Shown here in pieces: positions 44,346 through 56,700 of a stretch of DNA of 64,000 nt. The stretch comes from Icerya purchasi. Its lineage: Eukaryota; Arthropoda; Insecta; Hemiptera; Monophlebidae. Both the position numbers and the translations under genes were made by a program. Each line of letters begins with the position of its first letter. The stretch's first letter is position 1. The notes beneath the pieces are model-generated. The model ran no database searches. It was given only the letters and a program-made list of their open reading frames with translations, and was not told where the DNA came from. The stretch covers positions 221,759,291-221,823,290 of the forward strand of contig CM077115.1 in NCBI GenBank assembly GCA_039619475.1, written 5' to 3'.

Positions 44346-44714
44346 AAAACTCGGCCATTTTGGTCTCGCAAGGGGCTGTGCCCCTTGACCCCTCTTGCTT
44401 TCATTTCTGCCTCTTTCTCTTCTATACTTTGTATAAAATGATCAAAATTTACAACGTAATTCTTACTGGCATCAACACAAAAAAAAATAACATAACCACA
44501 AAAATCCTATTCTAACATTTAACTTCCATTATATAAAATTAAGATATTTTTTCGTTATATTTTTCGTTACATATTTAATTACGCAAAATTGTGACATTTT
44601 TTAAATAACAATAACAAAATCGTATAAAATATAACAAACGTTACATAAAATTGGGACATTTTTTTGGAACATTTTTTCGAATGGCGGTAGCCTAAGAATT
44701 ACGTTCTAATTAAT
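44346..44714 (-). repeat. Hairpin-bearing repeat, copy 3
   Basis: Same orientation as copy 2. The perfect hairpin CAAGGGGCTGTGCCCCTTG (44369-44387) has an 8-bp stem and a 3-nt loop. The strings TTTACAACGTAATTCTTA (near 44446) and TAAGAATTACGTTCTAATTA (near 44693) form an inner inverted pair. This is the longest and best preserved copy. Confidence 0.8.
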
Positions 44715-44884
44715 ACTTAAACCCATATAGGCAGTTCACGTTAAATCAACGGCCCTGTGCCTCAGCACAGCCACACCTAAATTTTTTTTTTCTAATATTA
44801 GGCTATGCACAAAAGCCAACAACCGATATTAACAACTACATATCGCGTGATTAGTTTTTAACTAAGTTACCATGATAACCTCTG

Positions 44885-45265
44885 GATTTTATCAGACTAC
44901 GATTTAATCACTCTCTTCTCCCCTCTTCACATTTTCGTTTTTCCCTGTCTTCCTCTCCCGATTGCCCCCTTCGCAGTTCTATCTCTACACCCACATGTGA
45001 TGCAAACCACATCTTCTTTGAATGCCCGGTCATTGCTTCTGAACACTCCGTTCTGTATTCCTAAATCTTAGAACTGGGTCTTCCTGCTCCTTATAATTCT
45101 TTATTCTTTTCTTCCCATTTCCAGCTATAATCAATCCCCCTGTACTTCAATCACATTCCTATTCTCTATCTCTAATCGTCTCTCAATTTAACCCCTTATT
45201 TTAACTTTTCTAATTATTTGGTCAAAGCCGCTGGCGCGCTCCCAAAAAAACAAAAAAAAAAAAAT
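44885..45265 (+). pseudogene. Family P LINE, C-terminal end
   Basis: A 5'-truncated fragment. One frame reads PTCDANHIFFECPVIASEHS and, after a stop, ILELGLPAPYNSLFFSSHF. The UTR ends CCGCTGGCGCGCTCCC with an A-rich tail at 45243-45265. The 3' end is nearly that of the copy at 3960-5264, so both belong to one subfamily. Confidence 0.8.
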
Positions 45266-46574
45266 GTTTATATATTTTCTCAAAATATCTAATAGTCACA
45301 ATTGCACACAAATACTTATCGAATAATACGAATCGAAAGCGAATAACATAATTTGTTCAAACTATATAAACATAAGTAGGCGTGTGCGGATAAACAGTAA
45401 CACATAAATTTATAATAGATACGTTGGAGACGTTTTCGGGAATGTCCCACCTTCAGCTAGAGAAAAAAAATATTGGTAAAGATTAATGAAAAGGGTATAT
45501 GGGCTGAACCTAAATCACCAATCTACATCTGGGGGGAAAAAACATTAATAATGAAAAATACTCCGAATTTTGAAGATATAAATCGCAATTACTTGGGAAA
45601 CATAGATACACAGTAGTTTATATACAAGAATACATTAATAAATAGTAGCTCATACGAAGAAGGTAATAGGAAAGCTAACGTCACTGTAATGGGAAACAAA
45701 GTCAAAAGGAGAAAAATTGTGGAAAGAAAAAAAGCAGAAAGGATTATCAATAATGAAGACGGTAAGCCTTAAGAAATTAGGTTAATTAACAGATTGTGAA
45801 TGGTGCTTAAAATTTTAATGTCAGAAGATTAGCGTCGTAATTGTTATGTGATCGTTCAGCGTGATCTGCATTTATTTATGTAATAATTTTCAGCTACAAC
45901 TAGGTTGTTTCTTTTCAAGACTATAATTACCCATTAATTTATCTTTATTAATAGATACGGTATTTTATAAATAGAAAGACATTCGTTTAAAAAAAGTGTT
46001 TTTCTGAAATCTCTTTACTCGAAAACACACGTATGTACAGGGACTGATGGAACGTTGAAATCTCACCGAACAATTCGAGCCGCCGAAAGCAGTTTTTCGA
46101 AATAGTATAGCCATCTTTTCTCCCAAAATTCGCTTTCAATTTCTTTCAGCTAGAAAAAAAAAGATAATAATTGGAGATAAAAATCTTATACTTGATAAAT
46201 ATAGATGACACTAGCAGAAACTCGAAATTCGGCACAATCATTAAAAGTAGTCAAGTACTTGTATTTAATTTCAAGACTAATGTTATACAAAAAGCGACAG
46301 CCAAAATGGTTATGATAATCTAAAACTAACGTAAAATCTTAACGTTAAATTTTCTAACAAAATAAAAATTAAAAAACTTTAAAATTATGATTAGGTTAAC
46401 TTTTATAATACTAATAGGTTTTAACAAGTCTGATTTTTTTTTTTTTTCGTTAACAGATCTGTAATTTCATCGTCACAAATGCTGTACAAAATATTAGCAC
46501 GAATCTAAAATATAAATCTTGTGACATTCTATTTTGTAAGCGGTTTGTTATGTATTTTAAGAAAAGGGCATCTC
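45266..46574. other. No gene recognised
   Basis: A+T-rich with no recognisable frame or repeat copy. Confidence 0.5.
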
Positions 46575-47081
46575 CAACGTATCTCTTTTCGCTAATCCTA
46601 ATTCCTTTTATCTCTTGATTAATCCTGTTCCTCCCCCTCGTCCTTGGTTCTATGAGTTTCCCAGTTTGCGTCGGTCCATAATTACTAAATTATCTCGCCT
46701 CCGTTTCTCGCATAGTCTCCTTCCTTCTTCACTAAATCGCTTCTCTTTGGCTGATTCTCCTTTTTGTCCATTGGATCCTGAAGGTTCCCACTATGTTTGC
46801 GATGCGAATCACGTGCTCTTCGAGTGCTCCGGTTTATCTCGCGAGCGTGAGTTACTTTATTGTCATCTTTTAAAGCTTAATCTTCCTGCTCCTTTCAACG
46901 CCTCTTATGTTCTTTCTCTACCTACTATCTCTGTTGTTCCTGTCCTAGGGGTGTTCCTTGATTCCATTGTCGAAAGAATAAAAATATAATTTCTATTCTA
47001 TTCCATGTGTCTATTCCTTTTTGCTGGGCTAATGCTCTTTGCTAGCAAACCCAGGGGGGGGGGGTAAAAAAAAAAAAAAAA
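46575..47081 (+). pseudogene. Family P LINE, C-terminal end (variant tail)
   Basis: An uninterrupted frame of about 138 codons from about 46576 to a stop at 46987-46989 includes NPNSFYLLINPVPPPRPWFY, TKLSRLRFSHSLLPSSLNRF, and CDANHVLFECSGLSRERELL, ending FLDSIVERIKI. This is the C-terminal Cys/His region after RNase H. The UTR ends in TTGCTAGCAAACCCAGGG, a G run and a poly-A tail at 47067-47081, unlike the GCGCC end of other copies, so it is a different subfamily. RT and RNase H are absent. The intact frame suggests a fairly young truncated copy. Confidence 0.82.
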
Positions 47082-49349
47082 TACTCTACTGACTGGAAGT
47101 TTCGTTGCCTAGCGGTACTATTTCTCAAAGACTAGTGTACTAATAGCAATAAGACGCGTATATTGTCCAAAAAAATAACATGACCATATTCCTGTTATTC
47201 TCCCCTCCTCGAAAGCAGTACCTCGTTTTTGTTTCATCTCTGTTTATTCATAGGCGTTCTTTTTTCGCTACCTGTTTACATCTAGACCGAGCACCTGTTG
47301 TTAACAGAGCGAGTGGTGTTATATCAGATATACGCGATGGACTGAAGTTTAATAAAAAGGGGAAGTATGGAAGTGTAAAAATTTCAGTTTTATAAAGTTA
47401 GATGAAACTGTAAGAGCAAGTTTATGAATAATATGAAATTAAGCGACGCAAAAAAATACTTACATCATGTCATAAAACTGGAAATATCGGAAAACTGATA
47501 ATAATAGAGATATAAAAGTAGATGTAGAATGATAACACCGTTCGACCATACGGATGACGGCGATTTCGATGTTTTCAGCGACACATCAGAATGTAGTTTA
47601 GAATCCAATGTAGCTATATTGAATAATTCTTAATTTAGTTTAAAAAAAACTTTGAACATATTCTGTATGAAATAATTTAATAAGTTATACATTTTCAAGT
47701 ATTACATAACCTTGCAAGTGTTTTAATGATTTCAATCGGTCATCATTTCATTTAAATTATCGTCATAATTATCCACTATATCCTTGGTAGCTTATTGAAT
47801 GGTACAATATAGCGTAATGTCGACCCTTTTGATTTCGTGGCATCAGCGCGTTTCAATTGTTTCACAAACGGACTTCTTTCCTTGGACAGATTATACTTGC
47901 ATATCAATACGCCACATAAACTGTGGAAATCGAATTACATTTTTTGAGGACAAAAAAGTAACACTCACAATTCCTACATTATGAGGATGCTAACGAATTA
48001 GAATTTTTTTTGGGGGGGGTGAGAAGGTTCGTCTAGGATCTTCACCCAAAAACAAACCCTATCTAAACTGCAGCAAAAAGATTCTCTTGGAATCTTTGTC
48101 ACTTTTGTTTTCGTCGTCATCCGAATAGTCGTTGTCTTGAAATTTTATTTATAGTCTATTCCTTTTCGGAAATTTTTTTTAAATTTTTCTCAAGAGTCAA
48201 TTCCAGTGTCTTAGAATGGAAAGCAGTCGCGATTTTAAATTTTTTTGAATTGCGTCACTATCGCACTTCAGAAAAAAACCACTCAGTTTTTCAAAAGCAT
48301 TTTCGAGTAACATGTTTTCATAGATTTCATTGAAACTTTTAGGATCAAACAGAGAAAATGTTTCATAAATCTTCTATATTAAAACGTTTTGTTACAACGA
48401 TGATAATATATATATACATATATACGTCGACTTCATATTTTCTACACTCGTGTGAAAAGTTTCAAAATAATTTCTTCACAAAAGTCGATTTGTTAAACAT
48501 TTTCTTTCTTCTTCGGTTTCTTTTAGTAGGTGTACATACGAAATCTACTTCAATGGCAAAATAAATTTTTTTTCGCGCAAATTCAGAACTGATTTTTCAA
48601 AAAAAAATGTTTTTCTGTGTTTTTTTCACGTGTTTCGAAATTTCTAGATTACAATATCGTCGTATATTTAAAATTACTCGAGATAAATCATTGCGCTTCA
48701 TAAAATTTAATCCTGTTTTTTGTAGAGATATATACTGACAAAGAAATAGAAACATCAAAAATTTTTAAAAACATGTTAAAATTCTGTATTTTTTCGTTAA
48801 AATTTTTTTATCTTGTTAGAAATTGACAATATTATCTTGTTAAAATAACATTATAAATTTTTCCAAGCTCTTTCAAGTGTGTTTATCTCTGATGGAAAAT
48901 GGTCGTCATTTTCTAATTCTTGAACAATTTAAATTAAAAAAGCGCATAGTATAATGCATGCTCTGCATAATTAAACATTACAAAAATTATTTCTAAAATT
49001 ACCCGCTATCCATCGAGTTCCGCCTATTGCAGAAGTAGTTTTCTTTGGTATATAACATATCTTCTTCAAATATTCACTCGTTGATAGACTCTATTTTTGA
49101 AGAATATCTGATTTACAGGTTTAAATACAAAAATTAACGGGACAGAATCAAAAATGAATAGAACATGCTCATGGCACCAATAATGTTAAAGAGTTGTTTT
49201 CGAACTGCAACCGAACTGGAAATCTTTTGCATATTAGAAGTTCCGACTGTAGCATTTTCAACACTTTAATATATATCGGTATCATTCTTGATGATTTCTT
49301 AAGTATTTTCAGAAAGTTTTTTCCATTACACGAAAATTTCTGTGATTTC
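47082..49349. other. No gene assigned; weak degenerate coding trace
   Basis: Between about 48570 and 48050 on the minus strand, broken frames read KIDFVCTPTKRNRRRKKMFN, LFDPKSFNEIYENMLLENAF and KNLKSRLLSILRHWN, with many stops. This has protein-like composition and might be a very old transposase remnant, possibly of hAT type, but I cannot name it with confidence. The rest shows nothing. Confidence 0.3.
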
Positions 49350-49381
49350 TTTTTTTTTAATTGAAAAAGTAAATTGTGGGT

Positions 49382-49409
49382 CCCGCAAGGCATACTACCC
49401 GTCTGCGGG
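49382..49409 (-). promoter_or_regulatory. 3'-terminal hairpin of family C LINE, copy B
   Basis: Outer stem CCCGCA/TGCGGG (6 bp) and inner stem GGGTA/TGCCT with a GTA loop, on the minus strand. GGGACCCACAA follows directly, as in the other copies. This is the most stable of the three by inspection. Confidence 0.68.
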
Positions 49410-51841
49410 TGTCCAACACACTTATCATCGTTTATTCAAGAAAAAATGTGTTACAAAAGTTCTTTACTTATATTATTAATTTTCATACTTATAAATAGTG
49501 AGAAAATATAAACTAAAAATAGAATAATAATAATAATAAAACAAGACTAAAAAAGATAAAAACAAAGAAAAACTACTTATTTATACAAATTCATAACCGC
49601 ATGTTCGACAAATATATAGGAACGGTCGATTCTCCACCACAGCCAGTTCCCAATTTATCTAATCTAATGTCACTCAATGTTATCAACCAACCATTACTTA
49701 ATTAATAATTTCCAAAGTTCCTATTTCTTTTAGCATTATATCTTCTGGGATTCGTTCTAGAAGCTCAATTAAAATTATTTCATCGGTATTATCAATCTTA
49801 CTATTTATGCCTTTCGGTCGAATAAAATATACCTGTTGTCCTACTTCTTGTCATTGTAGCTATTGATATATATTTGTGGTGTCATATATTCAAGTAATCG
49901 GTGATAAAAATAGTACATCCTTGGAGACATTTCATTTTTCTCTCTCCGCCAGCTAATATTAAACCTGATCATTATTAGGTAATATTACCTTTAAGCATTT
50001 CTTTTGCTGACTACTAATCTTTTTGATTATCGACAGTTTTGCTTCACCCCAAATTGATATCCCATACATGATTCTAGACAATACTATAGCGTTATAGTAT
50101 ACACGCAGACTACCATATGATATTGAAAGAGCCAATTTATAAAGTGCCGTTATCATTTGCCTGATTTTATTAGATAAATTTATGACATGCTTGTCCCAAG
50201 ATTCTGTCAATGATTAATCTTAAATATTTAATCTCTTCTGTTGTGTGCATCCACAGTTTGAAGTAGAAGTCAAGTAACTATGTTAACAATTATTGTTATG
50301 TATTTTAATAGATGGTTTATATGTTTTCTATATCTACTGGACGTTCTTATATACAAAGCCTTCGATTTTTTCATATTAATAGTTAGATGTTTATCATGCG
50401 TCCAAATAGACATACTATTCATATCCTCTTGCAAGAGTTTTTCGGCCTCGTGGATGTCGCGGTGCTCGATAACGAGTGTGCTATATCATCCGCATAAGCA
50501 AAGACTGTCGAGTTTTTGACGAATTTATGAAGGGAGTTGGTATAGATCAAAAATAACAACGGAGCCAAAATAGTTCCTTGTTCCACCCCTGTCAATACAA
50601 TTTCTTCTCTACTTAATTCTTCATCGATTTTTACTGCGCTTTTCCTATTACACAAATAACTTTCAAACCATTTATTATTTTGCCTACCTATGATATTCCC
50701 ATTCCCTTCATATCTTGCAACAATATTTGATAATTTACCGCATCGAATGCTTTACTAATGTCTATAAAAATTATAATAAATTGTTTACAGTTTGCCAACC
50801 CCTTATTTATCCTATTTGTTAATATTCTTAACAAAGAGACAGTTGATTTTCCTTCTCTAAAACCAAATTGCATATTACGCAGCAACTCGTTTCTCTCCAA
50901 ATAATTTCTTAAATGAAACGCAACGTATTGTTCCAAAATTTTTGCTAAAACCGAGATTATAGTAATTGGTCTATAACTGTCACAAGCACTAAGCCGTTTT
51001 TATATATCGGTCTAATGACACCAGCTCTTAGTCCGTCAGGAATGCTACCTTCTTTAATTGAACCGTTAATTATCTTTGTAAGTAATGGGGTAAATCTATA
51101 TTTATTTTTAATATCCGAAGCTCTAATACCATCCCATCCTGGGACTTTGTGTAATCTGTTAATTATTTGTTCTACTTGTTTGTTTGTAACTATTTATTGG
51201 AATATAAAATGACGTGAGTGTCAGCTCTAAGTTATCGCTATTCAATAATTGCATATTACACGCTTGAGCACAATGCTGTTTTGGCTGGGAGAAATGATCG
51301 ATAAAATTACTCGCCGCAAGTCTTGCACTTGCAAAATGTCTCAAGATGACCTCATCAATTGAAGATTTGTTTTTATTGTATACTACATTATTGATTATCT
51401 GCCATACTTTTTTGGTATTGTTATTAGCACGCTGCATTCGTTTATTGTAATATTCTAATTTTGCTTTCCTAATTTCGGTTTTAGTCATATTTCTGTATGT
51501 TTTATATAACTTTTTATACCTCGCGTTTGTTGTATTATTTTTACTGTACTTATAATAAATGTCCCTAATTTTCATCAGGTTTAAAATTTTTATATTCATC
51601 CAGTCATTTTTAAATGAAAAATTATTTTCCTTTGTGTACGTCACCTGCTTTCTAAATTCCTTATATAAATTATTAAATTTAAATTGCATTTGCGAGCAGA
51701 TATTTTCGATGGAGTCAATCTTTTCAAAACTATGCCAGTCATAACTTTTAATTTTATGGTTCAGCCACATTGCGTTTAATCTATTTTTTATTTGTCCTTT
51801 CATGTTTCGATAAGAGCACCTATTAATGGGAAATACGCAAC

Positions 51842-51853
51842 CAATAATATAAT
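51842..51853. repeat. Target duplication, left copy
   Basis: CAATAATATAAT is repeated exactly at 53611-53622, on either side of the Jockey insertion. Confidence 0.85.
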
Positions 51854-53610
51854 TTTTTTTTTTTATTATTATTATTTTTATTGATACAATCTTAATTTAT
51901 AATTAAATAAGTATCTACTTTAATAAATGTTGCTTTAAACTAAGCCAAACTCGTATGGAAGCAGCAGTCCATTGACCACTGTTCTTAACATATTACATAT
52001 TTACAATAGATAATAATTACAATCGTACATCTTATATCCTATAATGTATATATATATATATTACTAAATCAAATCTGATGGATGGCGTCGTTTAAGGCGC
52101 CTTACGTCTTCTTTGATGTTAAGAAGTCGAATCATTTCTACGTTAACATGTCGATAAATCCGTTTTCCATGTTTAATGGCCATTTGCTTAATAACTCATT
52201 GACTGATGTTATATACAGGTCCCTATGGATATCATCATTACGAGAATAGCGATATGCATCGACTATTGTTCGCAAAATGACGCTCTGCCTCGCCTGAATT
52301 TTTGCACGATTTGAATTACTGGTACAACCCCAGAGCTGTATTCCGTATGTCCATATCGGCATAATGATCTGACGGTACAGAATGCATTTATATCGAACAT
52401 CTAGTGGCGATCTCCGACCTATCAACCACTGTAATGTTTTCGCTATGTGCTTAATTTGTTGGCACTTCATTTTAACGTGCACATTCCACGTAAGACGCCT
52501 GTCCAACTACATACCTAAATACTTGGCAGAATTTACCTGTGGTACAGGTTTATTCCCCAAATATACTTGGTAAATTGTCTTTGTTTAGCGGTATGTGAAC
52601 ATAACATATGCTGATTTCTCTTCATTCAGTTTCGACTTTCCAATCCGTCGCCCACTTCTGTACATTATCCAAAGTATTTTGTAAATTGTTTGTAGCCTCG
52701 AGGTGGCTGCTGCTAACAGCTAAAATAGCAGTGTCGTCGGCAAACATAGCTGTCGTTGTACTGTTGTCGGTCGGTAGGTCTTGGCTATATAGAAGATACA
52801 ACATAGGTCCTAAGACACTACCTTGTGGAACTCCAGCCGTAATATTATAAAAGTTCGACGTAGAACTTTCATACGCTACTCCGAACTGACGATTAGCCAA
52901 GTACGATTCTAACAATCTACACAGGTTTCCGGGTAATATTTTGCTCAGCTTAAAGACAAGGCCTTCATGCCACACATTGTCGAAGGATTGCGCAATATCC
53001 AGAAAAACTGTCGGACAGTATTTCTTGTCTTCAAACGCTTTATTTATGGCAGACGTAACTCTGTGAACCTGGTCAATTGTCGAATGATGTTGTCGAAATC
53101 CAAACTGATGAATCGGCAGATCTTCTCCAATCAGCGGTAACAATCTCTTCAATTGGATATCACCGGTAAAAGTGATATGGGTCTATACGATGTTACTTCA
53201 GAATCTGGTTTATTCGGCTTCTTAAGCATTATAATTTGCGCTGTCTTGAAGCAAGACGGAATGTGTTCAAGACGCGTACACGCATTAAACAGGTAGGTCA
53301 GCATGACAATACCTTTTTTTGATAATTCTTTTAAAACTTCTGGGGATATTTCATCGATTCCGGGAGTTTTCTTTGAATTGATATTTTTATCGATTTCTCT
53401 GGCTATCTCATACGGTGTAAATGTAGTTAATCGTTTGTTTCCGCTATATGCGATGGTGATGTCCACATCGGAGTCAATATCATGAGGCTGCAACACGTGC
53501 GTCAAGTAATGTGCGAATAGCTCCGCTTTTTCGTTATCTTGTCTCGCCCAATTTCCAATTTCATCTCGGAGTGGAGGAACATGCTTGACAGGACGTTTAA
53601 TTCGTCGGGT
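51854..53610 (-). pseudogene. Jockey-clade LINE inserted in family C copy B
   Basis: A 1757-bp 5'-truncated insertion. On the minus strand it starts at the pre-RT region (TRRIKRPVKHVPPLRDEIGN), then INSKKTPGIDEISPEVLKEL, SYRPISLLPVIS and, after a frameshift near 53150, HQFGFRQHHSTIDQVHRVTS, VFLDIAQSFDNVWHEGLVFK, AGVPQGSVLGPMLYLLYSQD and AMFADDTAILAVSSSHLEA. The catalytic Asp residues of RT, including FADD, are all present. A second frameshift (about 52600-52510) precedes the thumb and QIIMPIWTYGIQLWGCTSN. The C-terminus VRRLKRRHPSDLI stops at 52064-52066. The tail is a poly-A (poly-T from 51854). Exact 12-bp duplications flank it. Compared with the Jockey copy at 8028-9925 it is much better preserved. 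Confidence 0.92.
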
Positions 53611-53622
53611 CAATAATATAAT
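53611..53622. repeat. Target duplication, right copy
   Basis: Exact repeat of 51842-51853. Beyond it the family C endonuclease sequence resumes. Confidence 0.85.
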
Positions 53623-53720
53623 ATAATGATCGGATATTTTTGAGTTAATAATTCCTGCATAAATTTCTTCCGTTGAGCTCCTAATAAAGAGATATTATCT
53701 ATACAAGCAGAAAAGAACTC
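53623..53720 (-). pseudogene. Family C LINE copy B: end of endonuclease
   Basis: On the minus strand, broken frames read FFSACIDNIS and then YAGIINSKISDHYIIL. They match CIDNIFMK and GIINAKISDHYLIG of copy A. This is the continuation, across the Jockey insertion, of the element at 49350-51853. Similarity fades beyond about 53720. Confidence 0.75.
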
Positions 53721-56700
53721 GTTCCGTTTTGTATCTAACTATTATCTCCATGTTGCTTTAACTTCACTAATAATATTTTGTATCAACTTCTCAATACTCA
53801 AAATCACATGTTTGACAGATTTTTCGGAAATGAAGTAGGAAAACCATTTTTTATGCTCACTTTCTTTGTGTCTTTTTAATTTTGACTCCCTACTCCCTTA
53901 CACTGATGCATTTGTTTTGAGCCAAATGTGTCCTGTATTTAGATTGTTTTGGTCCGGGAAAAAATTCATCTACACTGTAGACTTATGCTCGTTACCTTTT
54001 TCGCATGTTCTTCTATCCCAACGGAATGGTGATGAGTATCGGTTAGCCTAGCAATGAAAATTTGAAAATTATCACGTTTCTCTTACTGTAATACGTTTGA
54101 ACAGAACCGAATCTTTCTTTTCAATATGTCAACCATTTTCGTAGTTTTTCCTCAGAGTAAAAATTCTATTCCAGTCAATGAATGCTCCGACGGGAGGTTG
54201 CTTCGGACGGTATCTCAAAAAAGTGAGAAATTTTCCAAACTTTTTTGGTATTTTGAAATAGTCATAATTATCACGTCAACGAGATCGGTGATCTCAATTC
54301 TGTAGAATTTTCGATATTATTTGCTCATATTCATTATTCATAGCAGCTGTCAGATTTTCACCGTCAATAGCCATAACCTTTGTCAATTTTTCTTAAAGGT
54401 ATATTTATGTCCAACACTTTACATGGATTTTCAGAATTTCCCAGCGTTACTAGATTTCGGTCATTGATTAGAAAGTTCTCTCATTCTCATCTTCTTTGCT
54501 CACAAATGCGTCCAACTTTTGACATGTTTTTGCGACATTTTTCAATTCATCTCGTTGTGTTATCTCTTTCAGCGATGTCTGTTCCCTTTTTTTTTTTTTT
54601 TTCGCAGTTAACCTTACAGATCATTTATTGCCTTTGCTGGAGAGCAGCGTTCATCAATAAAATACCTGAAAAGCGGCGTTCCATGAAATATCATTTTAGC
54701 CAAACTAAATTTTCCAACATAAAAAATGAAAAATGTAATATAAGACTTAACTGCAAGACTTCCACTGAAATACCCAAAAAAAAAACGTATTTTCGATAGC
54801 AAATTTCAAGTGTTTTCATTAATTTTCAACCAATTTTGATTCGATGATTTTTTTTCTTTTAGAGAAATTATTTATCATACAATTAACTTAAAAAATTAAA
54901 ATCGATTTTGGTGCACTTTTCCGAAAATATTTGTATCAGACAAAATAAAATCAAAATATACAAATGATTCTTTAAAATTTCACTATATTCTCAATGAGAA
55001 ATGAGAAAACAACAAACCAATCGGTATAACAGGTTATTTATTTATTTATAGTTTTAGCTTCTCCATGACTGAAGATAGATAACAACAAGCATGCATTACA
55101 GTCTTATAATATTTCATGCATCGGTACGTATGGCCGTTATCTATACCCAAGCCGACTAATAGCCCGCTTTCTTCCCAATTGGAAAGCTTTGCCCAGTACG
55201 ATTAGGCCCAAAACTTGGGATTGATTTGCATTCCACTTTTTATCAACGTTTCCTTATTTTTCTCTATAGCGGCCACTACATCAGTTCGGCTGGTTGCACG
55301 TTTGATAAACTTACTATACACTAAACGAGTGTACACACTAGCCAATACTGTAATACGCTTGAAAATCATTATATGTACGGATGCATTCACTGCGCTGGTT
55401 AGCTCTCTTAGCGAAAATCCTGGCTAAAATGACGCTGCGTTGTATCTTTCCATTGTGCAAACCCCAAGCAACATTCTCGAATAGAACAACTGGGAAAAAA
55501 TATTTAATAATCATTATTTGTTTTAGTAGTAATTTTCGAAAATTGCATCAGCGTAACAGCATCAAAAAACGCTGCGCCGAACCGCGAATTTCCCGGGCTG
55601 GCCGCATGTTCCATCCATAAAACTCAATCTTTAGGGACTATGCACGGGGACACTCATTGGACTCCCGGTGATAATCTTCCGTAATCTTTATAGAAATATC
55701 AATTTTATAATTGACTATGCCGTTATTATACATAATCAATACGAATAATCTGTACAAAAACATTATACAAAATGTTTAAAAAAAAAAAAAAAAATGTCAT
55801 TGTAATTAATATACATATATGAATGAAGTAAAATTGTCGATTTAAATTTTTGGGATGGTTACAATAAATTCTACCTCTGGAAGTTAGTAAATTATGGTAG
55901 TCCGGTGTGATTGTTAACATTAATGCGTTGTAGTAGCCTCGAAGTATCTTAAATTTTAACAAATATAAAGTTAAACCGGGGAATCATAATTGAAATTTCA
56001 GGCGAGGGATTTTTTACACAAATATTATTATTACATTGATATAAGAAAAGTTCCTTCTTATTCATCTATTAAACAGTTTGGCGGAACAGTTTTGAGTAAG
56101 GCTAAAACAAAGTAAACTATAAAGATATTTTTCCATATGCTTGTTTAGTGCAAAAAGTTTTCTCAATGGTAAACCAAAATACACATTTGGGAATAATTAG
56201 TTACAAGCAGGTAAAAATATACGTACATTTTATTAAAGCAAGCGTACGGCCAAACAATAATAACCGAAAAAAAAAAAAAAAAAAGGAGAAATTGCGAGAA
56301 GTTTTCGATATAAATTTTTGTAAAAAATTTCGTGATTAAATATGTATGTATGTGTGTGTATAAATAAATATGTACTAGCTGCTTTTCGCTACTTTGACCG
56401 CACTCGTTTCAATTTTCAATTTTTTCTCTACTTTTATATTCAACTGAATTTCATAACAATAGTTGGTTTGTACTACCTATTCGAACGTTTTTGTTGTACC
56501 AGTATCGGTTACGCACACTAGTGACAATAATGTATACAATGCAGGTATATATACGCAAAGTTTCACTTCGAACTGATACAGATGCGATCCCAAGTATGTC
56601 TTTCCATACACCGACCCCCGTACGTATATCATGGTATGCGTGGTGATTTGCTATTGCTTTCCATACAGCGTTTATTTTACTTTAACTGATTTTACTTACT

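Larger units (their letters stand above)
49350..51853 (-). pseudogene. Family C LINE copy B: RT part and tail
   Basis: ORF2 remnants on the minus strand: KGQIKNRLNAMWLNHKIKSY and MKIRDIYYKYSKNNTTNARY (51803-51159), then across stops VPGWDGIRASDI, RPITIISVLAKILEQYVAFH, MQFGFREGKSTVSLLRILTN, IIFIDISKAFDAVNYQILLQ with a catalytic Asp, EQGTILAPLLFLIYTNSLHK and STVFAYADDIAHSLSS, which retains YADD. The post-RT part includes ESWDKHVINLSNKIRQMITA and IMYGISIWGEAKLSI. Several frames are used. The 3' UTR carries the hairpin at 49382-49409. It is clearly related to but diverged from copy A. Its upstream edge is the target duplication of the Jockey insertion. Confidence 0.88.

Noticed and set aside
43581..44714. 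CRISPR-like array of spaced repeats
   Set aside because: Repeats are long, unevenly spaced and in both orientations, and the setting is a eukaryotic transposon-rich region.
48050..48570. Possible hAT-type transposase remnant on the minus strand
   Set aside because: Many stops and frame changes; the only hint is a LFDPKSF-like string, too weak to call.
55202..55390. 62-codon minus-strand frame with protein-like composition
   Set aside because: I could not assign a family and surrounding frames do not extend it. It is kept only as a remark in the 53.7-57.5 kb entry.
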